Origin: JAMQKA01 sp043951865
GTDB taxonomy: Bacteria > Bacteroidota > Rhodothermia > Balneolales > Balneolaceae
Assembly (NCBI RefSeq): GCF_043951865.1
Contig: NZ_JBINJF010000044.1
Span: 1 to 23,479 of the forward strand
DNA length: 23,479 nucleotides
Direction of reading: 5' to 3'
Position 1 is the stretch's first letter. Each line of letters opens with the position of its first letter. This document shows positions 9,324-17,871 of the stretch, one piece after another. Under the pieces are notes generated by a model. That model ran no database searches. It was not told the origin of the DNA and was given only the letters and a program-made list of their open reading frames with translations. Made by a program: the position numbers and the translations under genes.

Positions 9324-10862
9324 CTAATCGGCTCTATTCCACCATGGTCCTTCATCCCGAATATTTATCCATCTCCTTTGCATCATCGGGATTAGATCCT
9401 TCATTAGTTCATGTTTAGTTTCTGCCAAATTGATGGTTTGTGTTACATCATTTTCAATATTGTAAAGTTCAAAATCGACAGGAAAAGCCGTTTTGATCCA
9501 ATCAATTTTTTTATCACCCGCAACATTTTCAGGATTGGGAGAGAGATGTCCCACTAACACATGATTATCCTTTCTCATAGCCATATGGGCCATCCCCGGC
9601 ATATGGGAATAGTTGACCGGGAAAAACCACATCGGAGATACTTCTCTATCATACTCTTTATCAAGGAATGCATTAAAAGCATCTGTACCATCTATGGGTC
9701 TGTCGTTGGGAATAGAAGCACCGGTTAAATTGGCAATCGTAGGTAAAAAGTCAGTCCCGTTAAATAATTTATCGCTCACTATTCCCGCCGGTATATGTCC
9801 CGGCCACCGGGCTAAGCCAGGAACCCTGTGTCCGCCCTCATATGGGTACCGTTTCATTCCCCGCAGCTTTCCGGGAGTTCCAAAAGACTTATCCCGAATG
9901 GGATCTTCCCACTCTCCATAAGACTCTTCAAGTGAAACCGGATACTCCGGACCATTATCACTTGTAAACACTACAAGCGTATTTTCGGCCAGCCTCTCGT
10001 CATCCACAAATTGCATAAGATCCCCAAAAGCATGATCAACCTGCGTGACCGTACCGTAGTACTCTTTCTTGTTTTTTGAAATATCACGCAATGGTCGCGG
10101 TACTCCACCATATTCAATGTGCCTTGACAACTTCTGAATCTCCTGATCCTGGTAGAGCTGGGAAAATTTCTTGGGTGGACTAATGGGGGTGTGAGGTTCA
10201 TGAGTTGCAATAATTGCAAAAAAAGGATCGTCATCTTCCTTTTTATTGGTAATCCAATTGGAGGCCTCCTCTACAATTACATCTACATACCACCCTTGAA
10301 CTTCACCCACAGCGGTACCATTGCGGATAAACTTTTGTGGGTTTTCAGGCCCTTCAAACGCATTGACGGAAGTGGCAAATGAGTAATCAAATCCCATCTC
10401 ATTTATGCCGACCTCGTCGTCATTTTCCAATTTGGAAAGATGCCATTTCCCAAAATAGGCAGTCTCATATCCGGCCTCCTGGAGTAGGTGCCCAATGGTT
10501 ATTTCCTCTTTTTGTAACGTTGTGCCCCAAAAACCAGCAATATTGTAGTATCCACTGCGGTAGGCATTTCGGCCCGTCAACAGCGATGCCCGGGAAGGCG
10601 AGCATACCGTACCGGCCGAATGCATATCCAGCATCCTAACGCCCTGTTTTGCAAAACGGTCGAGGTGAGGGGTTTGAATAACGGGATGCCCGTATGAGCC
10701 CAGGTCTCCATAGCCCAGGTCGTCTGCCAGAAATATGATTATATTCGGTCGTGGAGACTGCTCATCATCAGCTGCTGCAACCAGTGGCATCTGCAGGGCA
10801 GCAAGTAGTGAGAAACACCAGAATAGTTGACTGCAGGAATTCATCATTTTGACTCTAGTCAT
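9324..10862 (-). CDS. S1 family sulfatase, exported
   Basis: Formylglycine-dependent sulfatase of 512 residues. Motifs: FLADDLGYGDLGSYGHP (Asp47-Asp48), TVCSPSRASLLTG (formylglycine Cys87, Arg91), FGKWHLSK (Lys139, His141), THEPHTPI (His224), FTSDNGPEYP (Asp302-Asn303), RYPYEGGHRVPG near 350. The signal peptide is best from Met6 or Met7 (MNSCSQLFWCFSLLAALQMP with an AAAD cleavage region), so the first ATG at 10862 may be a few codons too early. It differs in sequence from the two other sulfatases here outside the shared motifs, so the three probably act on different positions or linkages of one sulfated ligand. It follows the unknown lipoprotein gene with a 105-base gap and precedes the S9-like gene by 80 bases. 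Confidence 0.93.
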   Translation of the reverse strand: MTRVKMMNSCSQLFWCFSLLAALQMPLVAAADDEQSPRPNIIIFLADDLGYGDLGSYGHPVIQTPHLDRFAKQGVRMLDMHSAGTVCSPSRASLLTGRNAYRSGYYNIAGFWGTTLQKEEITIGHLLQEAGYETAYFGKWHLSKLENDDEVGINEMGFDYSFATSVNAFEGPENPQKFIRNGTAVGEVQGWYVDVIVEEASNWITNKKEDDDPFFAIIATHEPHTPISPPKKFSQLYQDQEIQKLSRHIEYGGVPRPLRDISKNKKEYYGTVTQVDHAFGDLMQFVDDERLAENTLVVFTSDNGPEYPVSLEESYGEWEDPIRDKSFGTPGKLRGMKRYPYEGGHRVPGLARWPGHIPAGIVSDKLFNGTDFLPTIANLTGASIPNDRPIDGTDAFNAFLDKEYDREVSPMWFFPVNYSHMPGMAHMAMRKDNHVLVGHLSPNPENVAGDKKIDWIKTAFPVDFELYNIENDVTQTINLAETKHELMKDLIPMMQRRWINIRDEGPWWNRAD

Positions 10863-10967
10863 TTACAGGATCTCTATTAAGACGTGAAGTCATCTTACCT
10901 ATGGTTTAACAAAAAACGCTATTAATCATGAAGGGAACCAGTTCAAACCATTACTTATCAAGAAATG

Positions 10968-12662
10968 TTACTCCTGCCGGGTTACAATCGGAACATAGCC
11001 TGCCTTCATCCCCTGGGGTGGAGTTACAATCAATCCCTCATCAATAGAGATTAATTCTCCGGTAGCCGGCGGAGCCATATACTCTTTGTCATAAGTCCAC
11101 TCGGCGTGTATATTTTCAATAAACGTCTGAAGGTTTTCTTTCTTGGATTGCGTCCAATCAAATTGTTGGAAGACCGGCTGATCAATAAATCTATACCAGT
11201 GATATGTTATTGTTGAACCATCTTCCAGGGTAGCTGTAAATGGCCCGGCAGACGGACCGGGGTCATCCCACACTCCTCCTTCCGGGGTATAATACGGATC
11301 CCTTTTATCGTACTGATAATTGCCTTCAATTACTTCATTCCCGTAGCGCCAGTTATTAAACTTTGGATCGGTACTTGCTGCCGGGAATTGCTTTTCTTTC
11401 AGTGCCTCAGGTACCTCTGATACATGCACCGGTATATGTTCTTCTCCAACACGTTTAAAATATTGCGGGAATTTCCCTACAGTTGTGACATCATTGTTTT
11501 GCCATTGTAAGCCGAAAGTGTTGGAAGGAAATATTTCGGTATCAAGTAAATCTGTAATTCCCGAAATCTCATAGTCTCCTTGTCTATATGTGGTCGTATT
11601 GGCTTTAAGCGGCGGAGTCCAGGATCCCTCTTGTTTAAAATCCGTGTCACAAGCCTCGCCACCATCACGCCAGCTCTCAATACAATTAAACAGGGCATCT
11701 CTTGTATAATAGGTTACATTTTGCACAAGGACAGACCGATTTTCGTTATCAACGGGAAATTGCAGCTGGGGTATTTTGATATAAAGTGTGCTGTCAGCAT
11801 CAACCATTTTGTAGGATGGAACGGTATTAATTTCCATGGCCCCGCCCCCTCCCATGCTACCGGGCCTGGTATCGAGTCCTCGCCCCCTGATGGGGGTATA
11901 TTCTTCCGAAAGTCTGCTCCACATTTCCGGCAAATAATACGCAACCGGACCCTTAAAATTGGATGCATTTAAAAACAGGGTCCAGCTTTGATTTCCCGTT
12001 GGGGGTGGTCCCTCATATGCCTCTGTTAGCGGCAGTGCCATATAGGAGTAGCCCAGAAATTTATTTTCCAAACTCCCTTTGAACGTTATGCCGTCCGGCG
12101 GAATAAGAATATTATTGCTTAATTGTGCGATACCCAGCTTTTCAGCTGGTAATGCCTCATTGCGGTAGAAGAACGGCCAACCGGGTGAGGCGATCTCTGA
12201 ATTATAACAGTTGGGCACCGCATTCATACTGAATTTGGGGGACCCGTAATTGTATTTATTCCCCTGCCAGTAGCCCAGCCCCCCCTCTATGGTCTGAAAA
12301 ACGCTTGCCCACGTGGGGCCTCTTGGTTCCCAGGTGCGTGCAATTGTTCCCTCCGGGCACAGTGGTATTTCTTCTAGTCCAGAATTATCGGGTATAATCC
12401 AGGTGCCGGGCAATCCAATCTGGAAATTGGCCGGGGTCTGCTCAACCAGGGGCCATACGGCGGTATAAAACCCGATTCCGGCCCCGTATTCTGCCGGTCG
12501 CTCAGGAGTAGAGTACCCCGGGTACCCGTGTAACCCATCTGTATCCTGCGAGATTGACTGCTCCAAAGAATCCCGGGCCTGATTATTCCTACACTGGGTT
12601 AATACCGTGGATAATCCAGCAATAAGAATGACGACTCCATACCGGAAATACGTTCTATTCAT
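10968..12662 (-). CDS. Unrecognised 564-residue predicted lipoprotein next to SusD
   Basis: I do not recognise this family. The N-terminus (MNRTYFRYGVVILIAG, then LSTVLTQC) looks like an export signal ending at Cys24. The residue before Cys is Gln, atypical for a lipobox, so lipidation is probable rather than certain. The mature part is rich in aromatic residues and Pro/Gly, with many Trp spread over the whole length (for example WPLVEQTP at 70, LPGTWIIPDN near 84-93, YHWYRFIDQP near 487-496) and four further Cys (102, 152, 327, 338). A Gly-rich segment (268-275) precedes EINTVPSY. It has no transmembrane segment after the signal and no catalytic motif I can name. It starts 39 bases after the SusD stop, the position where SusE/SusF-type surface binding proteins lie, so a ligand-binding role is a reasonable guess. 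An enzyme of unknown class is equally possible. Confidence 0.85.
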   Translation of the reverse strand: MNRTYFRYGVVILIAGLSTVLTQCRNNQARDSLEQSISQDTDGLHGYPGYSTPERPAEYGAGIGFYTAVWPLVEQTPANFQIGLPGTWIIPDNSGLEEIPLCPEGTIARTWEPRGPTWASVFQTIEGGLGYWQGNKYNYGSPKFSMNAVPNCYNSEIASPGWPFFYRNEALPAEKLGIAQLSNNILIPPDGITFKGSLENKFLGYSYMALPLTEAYEGPPPTGNQSWTLFLNASNFKGPVAYYLPEMWSRLSEEYTPIRGRGLDTRPGSMGGGGAMEINTVPSYKMVDADSTLYIKIPQLQFPVDNENRSVLVQNVTYYTRDALFNCIESWRDGGEACDTDFKQEGSWTPPLKANTTTYRQGDYEISGITDLLDTEIFPSNTFGLQWQNNDVTTVGKFPQYFKRVGEEHIPVHVSEVPEALKEKQFPAASTDPKFNNWRYGNEVIEGNYQYDKRDPYYTPEGGVWDDPGPSAGPFTATLEDGSTITYHWYRFIDQPVFQQFDWTQSKKENLQTFIENIHAEWTYDKEYMAPPATGELISIDEGLIVTPPQGMKAGYVPIVTRQE

Positions 12663-12701
12663 AATAGAACACGTTTAATTTGATCAGCGTTATGAAATAT
12701 T

Positions 12702-14174
12702 TTACTGCACCCCGGTTCTGGTATCAAACCAAACCTGTGTACCATAAAAGATGTCTACTTCATTTACGTCTGAAGGGAAGTTTTCATTAAAATCCTTTTC
12801 ATCGGCCGGATAGGGAAGACGGAATGGTGGACGATTATGATTGTTATGGTACGGCGAGGCGGGCGTATCCATCAATGGAACGTCTGTTCTGCGGACTTCA
12901 GACCACGCTTCCACACTCTGCTTGATCAGGCTGATCCATTTTTGGACATAGATCTTCTCCAGGTTACTGCGGGATCCGCTGTCCCATGCCACTCCGGTTT
13001 CGCTGAGATATGTGGCTATATCACCGTCGGACACGCCGTGTTCCTGTAAAGAAGCGGTAATTCCGGCCTCGTACGCCGCCCGGGCATCCCCGGTAACCAG
13101 GCCACGCTCATACGCTTCGGCTTTTATAAAATGTACTTCAGCAACGTTCATAAAGGGAGAATATCCATCCGGATCATATCCAATCGGATCGCCGATGTGA
13201 GATACGTTATTGCCATTATTCATGGTATCCTGACGCTGCCCGGGACCAAATTCATAGCCATTATATTCCCCATATTCATTCTCATCGACAAAAAGAGGCA
13301 AACGGGGATCATTGAGAGATTTCAGCATATTAACCAGGGTATGATTAGTTCGATACTGATCCCCCTTGTTATCCGCCGTTCCCAGTCGTTCCATCCATAA
13401 TTCCCGGTCTGGTGGAACCCCCGGGTACCAGAGATAGGCGTTATCACCGTTACTGGTCATAACCGGGTACTCAGAAGGATTGTTGAGAATCTCGGACAGC
13501 ACGGATGAAGCCGTATTAGGGTCAACATTTGACATCCGGATTGCCACCCGCAAACGCGTTGAATTGGTAAACTTTTCCCATTTTTCAACGTCACCGTTAA
13601 AAATAAAATCGCCCGGACCGATATCTCCTGAACCGGAACCAAACATTTCAGCAGCAGATTGTAGTTCAGAAAGCAGGGCGGTATACACTGTTTCCTGCGT
13701 ATCATAATTGGGGTTGGCCACTCCCTCTTCCAGAGATATGGCTTCTGTATACGGTATTTTGCCCCACATGTCAGTGGTCTTTTGCCCGGTCCAGGCTTTC
13801 ATCATCAAGGCGGCGGCTTGCAGGTTGGTATTACCAGATTCCTCTGCCAGGCGCTGTGCATCTACGAAATAGGTCATAGCCCGATATTGACTGTTCCATA
13901 TGCCGTTGTTAATACCTACGCGAAATTCATAGTCACCTAATCCGATAGCTGCGGTATGTTCCGCATAGGAGCCCGCATAATAGATATCCAATCGCTCGCC
14001 GAACTGATTATTGGCTACGGTTATGATGCCATCCCCAAAAACATTACTTGCAGGCGCATTCGTGGCATTATTCGGATCAGTATTGATCTGATTAAAATCC
14101 TCTGTACAGGAAGTGATCGTAAATACCATTAAAACTATTATTACATGACCTGCGATCTTAGCTATAGTGTACAT
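12702..14174 (-). CDS. SusD/RagB-like nutrient-binding outer-membrane lipoprotein (SusD-like_2 type)
   Basis: Surface lipoprotein that caps the SusC channel and captures the ligand for uptake. The N-terminus MYTIAKIAGHVIIVLMVFTI ends in a lipobox ITSC with lipid Cys23, followed by acidic TEDFN, consistent with the Bacteroidota surface-export signal. CTEDFNQINTDPNNA is the hallmark opening of the SusD-like_2 branch. TPR-like helices follow (for example AQRLAEESGNTNLQAAALMMKA broken over about 107-128), then VAEVHFIKAEAYERG near 344, typical of the family, and a C-terminal TQVWFDTRTGVQ. Length 490 residues is normal. It starts 62 bases after the SusC stop and precedes the unknown lipoprotein by 39 bases, so it is part of the same operon. 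The ligand cannot be deduced from the sequence. The SusD-like_2 branch occurs in both glycan and peptide loci. Confidence 0.94.
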   Translation of the reverse strand: MYTIAKIAGHVIIVLMVFTITSCTEDFNQINTDPNNATNAPASNVFGDGIITVANNQFGERLDIYYAGSYAEHTAAIGLGDYEFRVGINNGIWNSQYRAMTYFVDAQRLAEESGNTNLQAAALMMKAWTGQKTTDMWGKIPYTEAISLEEGVANPNYDTQETVYTALLSELQSAAEMFGSGSGDIGPGDFIFNGDVEKWEKFTNSTRLRVAIRMSNVDPNTASSVLSEILNNPSEYPVMTSNGDNAYLWYPGVPPDRELWMERLGTADNKGDQYRTNHTLVNMLKSLNDPRLPLFVDENEYGEYNGYEFGPGQRQDTMNNGNNVSHIGDPIGYDPDGYSPFMNVAEVHFIKAEAYERGLVTGDARAAYEAGITASLQEHGVSDGDIATYLSETGVAWDSGSRSNLEKIYVQKWISLIKQSVEAWSEVRRTDVPLMDTPASPYHNNHNRPPFRLPYPADEKDFNENFPSDVNEVDIFYGTQVWFDTRTGVQ

Positions 14175-14236
14175 GACAATTAATTTTATCTGTGAATTTT
14201 CTTAAGAACAACCAGATATGGCACTGGAGTTACAAT

Positions 14237-17200
14237 TTAGTAGCGCACGTTTACTTTAAATCCAAATGTACGTGCAGTGGGTATCTGGAAATTTTCAAAT
14301 CCGACTCCTTGAACCCCGCCACCCAGTTGGACTTCAGGATCAAGCATATACTCTTTCATATAATCGCTTCTATACAGTATGGCCAGGTTGCGTCCAAAAG
14401 CGGAAAGGTTAAGCTGGCTCAACCATTCGATACCACTTACGTCAAAACTGTAGCCAATATGTAATTCCCGAAGTTTTATGTACGAAGCATCTATTATGGA
14501 GTATTCATGGTTGTTCCATACCCATGATCCATTAAAGAAATCCTGGGCCGAAACCCGGATATCATTGGGGGTCCCGTCCTCCTTAACTGCACCATCCGAA
14601 AATCGGAATCCATCAAAAATCAACCCATTCTCTCTGACATTGTTTCTAGTGGTTACCTTGTAAGCGCCCGTTGGATAAGAGTGCCAGGCGGTAGTACTAA
14701 AAATATCTCCACCCATTTTGAAATCCACCAAAAAGCTTAACGTGGTCCTTTTAAACCTGAATGAATTCCTGATACCGCCCGTCCAGTCGGGGGTAACATT
14801 GCCCAATTTCTGCGCCTCATTCGTTGTGGCCGGCAAACCGTCTGCACCGACTACAATCTTCCCCTCATCATTTCTGACGAAAGGAATACCGTAGATAGCC
14901 CCCCACTCTTCACCGGGGACCCCGAGAGAACGAGCACCACCAAATCCAGGAGATATCTGAATGGTCTCTAAGCCTTCGTAAAGTTCATTTACCATATTCT
15001 TATTCTGGGCATAGTTTACGGTTGCATCCCATTCAAATCCTCCCGGTTCAAGACTTTGGATTATGTTACCATTCAGGATAAGCTCTATACCGCTGTTTTG
15101 AATTTCTGCAGCATTAAGCAATCGTGAGGAGTACCCGGAGGAAGTGGGAGTTGGAACCCGCAAAATCTGGTCTTCCGTTATTTGATCGTAGTAGGTAATA
15201 TCGAGCCCAAGCCTGTCCTCAAAGAATCGGAGTTCAGCCCCTATCTCATATGATGTAGTCTGTTCTGGTTTAAGATTGATCGGGGGTAACGTACTAGAAG
15301 GATTGAAAATGGAAACATTGTTAAAAGACCCTGCCGAGTATGTGCGACTCAACTGGTAAGGGCTTGTATCGCTACCAACACGCGCCCAGCTCCCTCGTAA
15401 TTGGCCGTATGTGAACTTGTCTGACTCTATATTGAACGCTTCCGTTATGCTAAATCCCAAACTTATCGAGGGGTAGAAATAGGAGCGATTATTCGCCGGC
15501 AGGGTAGAACTCCAGTCATTTCTTCCGGTAACGCCCAGAAACAGGAAATCCTGATAGGAGAGGTCTACGGATGAATACAGGCTTTGCACTTCTTGCTCCT
15601 GCTCATATTGACCAGTAACAGGAGTTCCATTTACATTGGAGACGGTAAAAAGGTCCGGTACCGTAAGGTCGTTCGCTCCAATGGTTTGACTGTCAAGGTT
15701 CTCACGCCTCAGGTGGGCGCCCAATATTCCATCAACTTGAATAGACTCGGTAATGCTTTTGGTAAATTCAGCCATCAAGTCAACATTTAGCTCTTTCCTT
15801 TTTTGATCATTAAGGCGAAATTGCCCACCGATTCCACTTCTCTGGAAGCCCTTGTCTTCCGAGGTCGTTACTTCATCTTGTGTTTCACCATAGAAATCCA
15901 ATCCAGTACGAGCCTTTAACGATATCCAGTCCAGCAAATCAAACTGAAGTGTAACGTTTCCATACACTCGATCCCTGTTGAGAGCCTGTGTATAGATATG
16001 ATAGGAAGCAAATGGATTGTTACTGTTGGGAAATATGTGCCCGTTAAAATCATCTTCATGTACATCTCTCAATTCACTTATGGGAAGATTTCTTGGTCCC
16101 CATGCAAAGGATGTCATAGACCACGTAAAACCAGCTCGGCCGGTCCAACCGTACCCGCTCCAGGGCAGATTGTCGCTCTGTTTATTAACGTATGTAAAGG
16201 AGGTCGATGCCGTAAAACGATCGGAAGGATCCAGAGTCAGATTACCTGAAATATTGGTCTGCTCCATATCCGTATTGTGAAGTATGCCGCTGGTGTTGCG
16301 ATTATTGACAGACAACCGGCCGGAAGCGATTCCCTCTTGAGCGGAAATACCGATATTGTTGATGAAACTGGTACCGGTTTCAAAGAAGTTCCTAACATTG
16401 TCCGGACGCGATCTGTAAGGACTGTCGGGTCCTGAAGCCCACTGGTCCAGGGTAAGGCCGGCATCCAGGCGGGGTCCCCAGCTGGTACTTCCTCCATCAT
16501 TAACCCCTCCCCCTTTTCCGTCCACATAGTTATACGAAAATTGCTTTGCATATTCGTTATAGGTAAGGTTTGAGCCGGGATTTTGATCCAAATAACGCTG
16601 GTACTCAAATTCACTACCGCGATTGCCGCCGCCATATTCATTTTGATATGCGGGGAAATATGCGGCTTTGTCAACCACAACCGAGGAACTAAAATCAATA
16701 TTGACACCGGCTGTTCTGCCCTTTTTGGTTTCTATGATTATTGCCCCGTTGGATGCCCGGCTTCCGTATAATGCCGCGGCATTTGCCCCTTTCAGGACAG
16801 TCATTGACTTGATATTATCAGGTGATATATCTGAAGCTGCATTGCCATAGTCAACACCACCAATCCCAGAGAGGTTGGAGGTGGAATTGTCTACGGGCAC
16901 GCCATCTACTACAAAGAGCGGTTGATTTCCACTAAATGAAGAATTACCCCTGATCGTGATCCTTGAGGAAGCTCCTACCTGGCTGCCACTGCTGGTTACC
17001 TGCACGCCCGCGATTTTACCCGAAAGCGAGTTTACGATGTTAAAATCCGGTGCCGAAGTTATATTTTCCTCACTTATGCCCTGGACAGAATATCCCAGCT
17101 TCCTGCGATCTCTCTCGATCCCAAGTGCGGTAACTACCACATCACCAAGCTCCTCGACAGACTGTTGCAGTGCAACATCGATCACTGTTTGATTACCGAC

Positions 17201-17458
17201 AGCAATCTCCCTGTTTTGATATCCTATAAATGAGAATATCAAAACCACATTGTCGTTCGCTATTGAAATTTCATAATTGCCCTCTGCATTTGTAACGGTT
17301 CCGCGATTTGATCCCTGCACTTTTACCGTTACACCAGGGAGTGGAGATCTGTCATCAGCGTCTATCACCTGCCCGGTAATCGTACGTTGCTGAGCAGACA
17401 GATCTGTTATTAACAGAAACATCAGAGAAACAAAGAGGCCTGTAACTAGTTTAGTCAT
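14237..17458 (-). CDS. SusC/RagA-type TonB-dependent outer-membrane transporter
   Basis: TonB-dependent importer, 1073 residues, full length. Order: signal peptide (MTKLVTGLFVSLMFLLITDL, cleavage near SAQ at 21-23); carboxypeptidase-D regulatory-like domain (25-100, TITGQVIDADDRSPLPGVTV ... FIGYQNREI); TonB-box-like VVVTALG (107-113); plug domain (about 115-245) with SLSGKIAGVQVTSSGS, ITIRGNSSF, LFVVDGVPVD and ASNGAIIIETKKG; then a 22-strand-type barrel ending RTFGFKVNVRY. No N-terminal signalling domain (STN) is present, so direct ECF-sigma signalling through this transporter is unlikely. It is the first gene of the minus-strand locus, with a 413-base upstream spacer, and forms the pair with the SusD-like gene. 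It should import oligomers released or trimmed by the sulfatases and peptidases downstream. Confidence 0.96.
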   Translation of the reverse strand: MTKLVTGLFVSLMFLLITDLSAQQRTITGQVIDADDRSPLPGVTVKVQGSNRGTVTNAEGNYEISIANDNVVLIFSFIGYQNREIAVGNQTVIDVALQQSVEELGDVVVTALGIERDRRKLGYSVQGISEENITSAPDFNIVNSLSGKIAGVQVTSSGSQVGASSRITIRGNSSFSGNQPLFVVDGVPVDNSTSNLSGIGGVDYGNAASDISPDNIKSMTVLKGANAAALYGSRASNGAIIIETKKGRTAGVNIDFSSSVVVDKAAYFPAYQNEYGGGNRGSEFEYQRYLDQNPGSNLTYNEYAKQFSYNYVDGKGGGVNDGGSTSWGPRLDAGLTLDQWASGPDSPYRSRPDNVRNFFETGTSFINNIGISAQEGIASGRLSVNNRNTSGILHNTDMEQTNISGNLTLDPSDRFTASTSFTYVNKQSDNLPWSGYGWTGRAGFTWSMTSFAWGPRNLPISELRDVHEDDFNGHIFPNSNNPFASYHIYTQALNRDRVYGNVTLQFDLLDWISLKARTGLDFYGETQDEVTTSEDKGFQRSGIGGQFRLNDQKRKELNVDLMAEFTKSITESIQVDGILGAHLRRENLDSQTIGANDLTVPDLFTVSNVNGTPVTGQYEQEQEVQSLYSSVDLSYQDFLFLGVTGRNDWSSTLPANNRSYFYPSISLGFSITEAFNIESDKFTYGQLRGSWARVGSDTSPYQLSRTYSAGSFNNVSIFNPSSTLPPINLKPEQTTSYEIGAELRFFEDRLGLDITYYDQITEDQILRVPTPTSSGYSSRLLNAAEIQNSGIELILNGNIIQSLEPGGFEWDATVNYAQNKNMVNELYEGLETIQISPGFGGARSLGVPGEEWGAIYGIPFVRNDEGKIVVGADGLPATTNEAQKLGNVTPDWTGGIRNSFRFKRTTLSFLVDFKMGGDIFSTTAWHSYPTGAYKVTTRNNVRENGLIFDGFRFSDGAVKEDGTPNDIRVSAQDFFNGSWVWNNHEYSIIDASYIKLRELHIGYSFDVSGIEWLSQLNLSAFGRNLAILYRSDYMKEYMLDPEVQLGGGVQGVGFENFQIPTARTFGFKVNVRY

Positions 17459-17653
17459 GGCGAATTTATTTTTTTATGTAAAGCAGAACAATTCCTTACT
17501 TATTTATTTTATTATCAATTTAAACGATTGTATATCAGGTTCTAACAGATTCTTACTTAAAAGTTGTACTATTTTATTGTTTGCCACGTGAACTAGTAAG
17601 AGACCAAAAGTCTAACCCGAATTTCCATATTTTTTCGTACGGTGGACGAAGTG

Positions 17654-17759
17654 AAAATAGCCGAAAAACGCCTTTTACAGATGTTGAGCAGGTTGCTTAC
17701 GCTTCAACGCCGCTGAGGGTGAAATTTCGCAACGTTTTATGCCCTGTCATGGCTATTTT
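17654..17759. repeat. Nested inverted repeat of unknown nature
   Basis: AAAATAGCC at 17654-17662 is the exact reverse complement of GGCTATTTT at 17751-17759. Inside it AAAACG (17665-17670) faces CGTTTT (17733-17738). The pair encloses ~88 bases of more GC-balanced sequence than the flanks. It could be a degenerate small mobile element, a structured RNA, or chance. No target-site duplication was identified. Confidence 0.3.
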
Positions 17760-17816
17760 GTCATAAACCACATTCGTAATCTTTATCTAAGAGGTATAAA
17801 CTGCGGTTTCATATCC

Positions 17817-17850
17817 ACTCAGGGGTTGGCATTGGACAAAACCCCTGAGT
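17817..17850 (-). terminator. Hairpin behind the aminopeptidase P gene
   Basis: A perfect 11-base stem, ACTCAGGGGTT (17817-17827) with AACCCCTGAGT (17840-17850), has a 12-base loop. It begins 21 bases after the stop of the minus-strand aminopeptidase gene, the expected place for a terminator, and would insulate it from the SusC leader. There is no clear U-run after the stem on the minus strand, so it may act as an mRNA-end stabiliser or a factor-assisted terminator rather than a classic intrinsic one. Confidence 0.5.
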
Positions 17851-17871
17851 CCTCTTTAATTGAGAATCCCT

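Larger units (their letters stand above)
17459..17871. other. Spacer upstream of SusC: AT-rich leader plus repeat-containing segment
   Basis: The first ~120 bases (17459-17580) are very AT-rich and probably hold the promoter and leader of the SusC operon on the minus strand. I found no exact copy of the Bacteroidota TTG / TAnnTTTG promoter there. From about 17600 to 17765 the composition becomes more balanced and carries inverted repeats (separate entry). The stretch ends with the hairpin behind the aminopeptidase gene. A 61-codon plus-strand frame at 17581-17766 has no recognisable protein content and is not called as a gene. Confidence 0.5.

Noticed and set aside
14192..17192. Many plus-strand frames of 60-100 codons antisense to susC
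   Set aside because: They lie wholly within a full-length, well-supported gene and show no independent coding features.
17581..17766. 61-codon plus-strand frame between the SusC and aminopeptidase genes
   Set aside because: No recognisable motif, no ribosome binding site, and the segment is better described by its inverted repeats.
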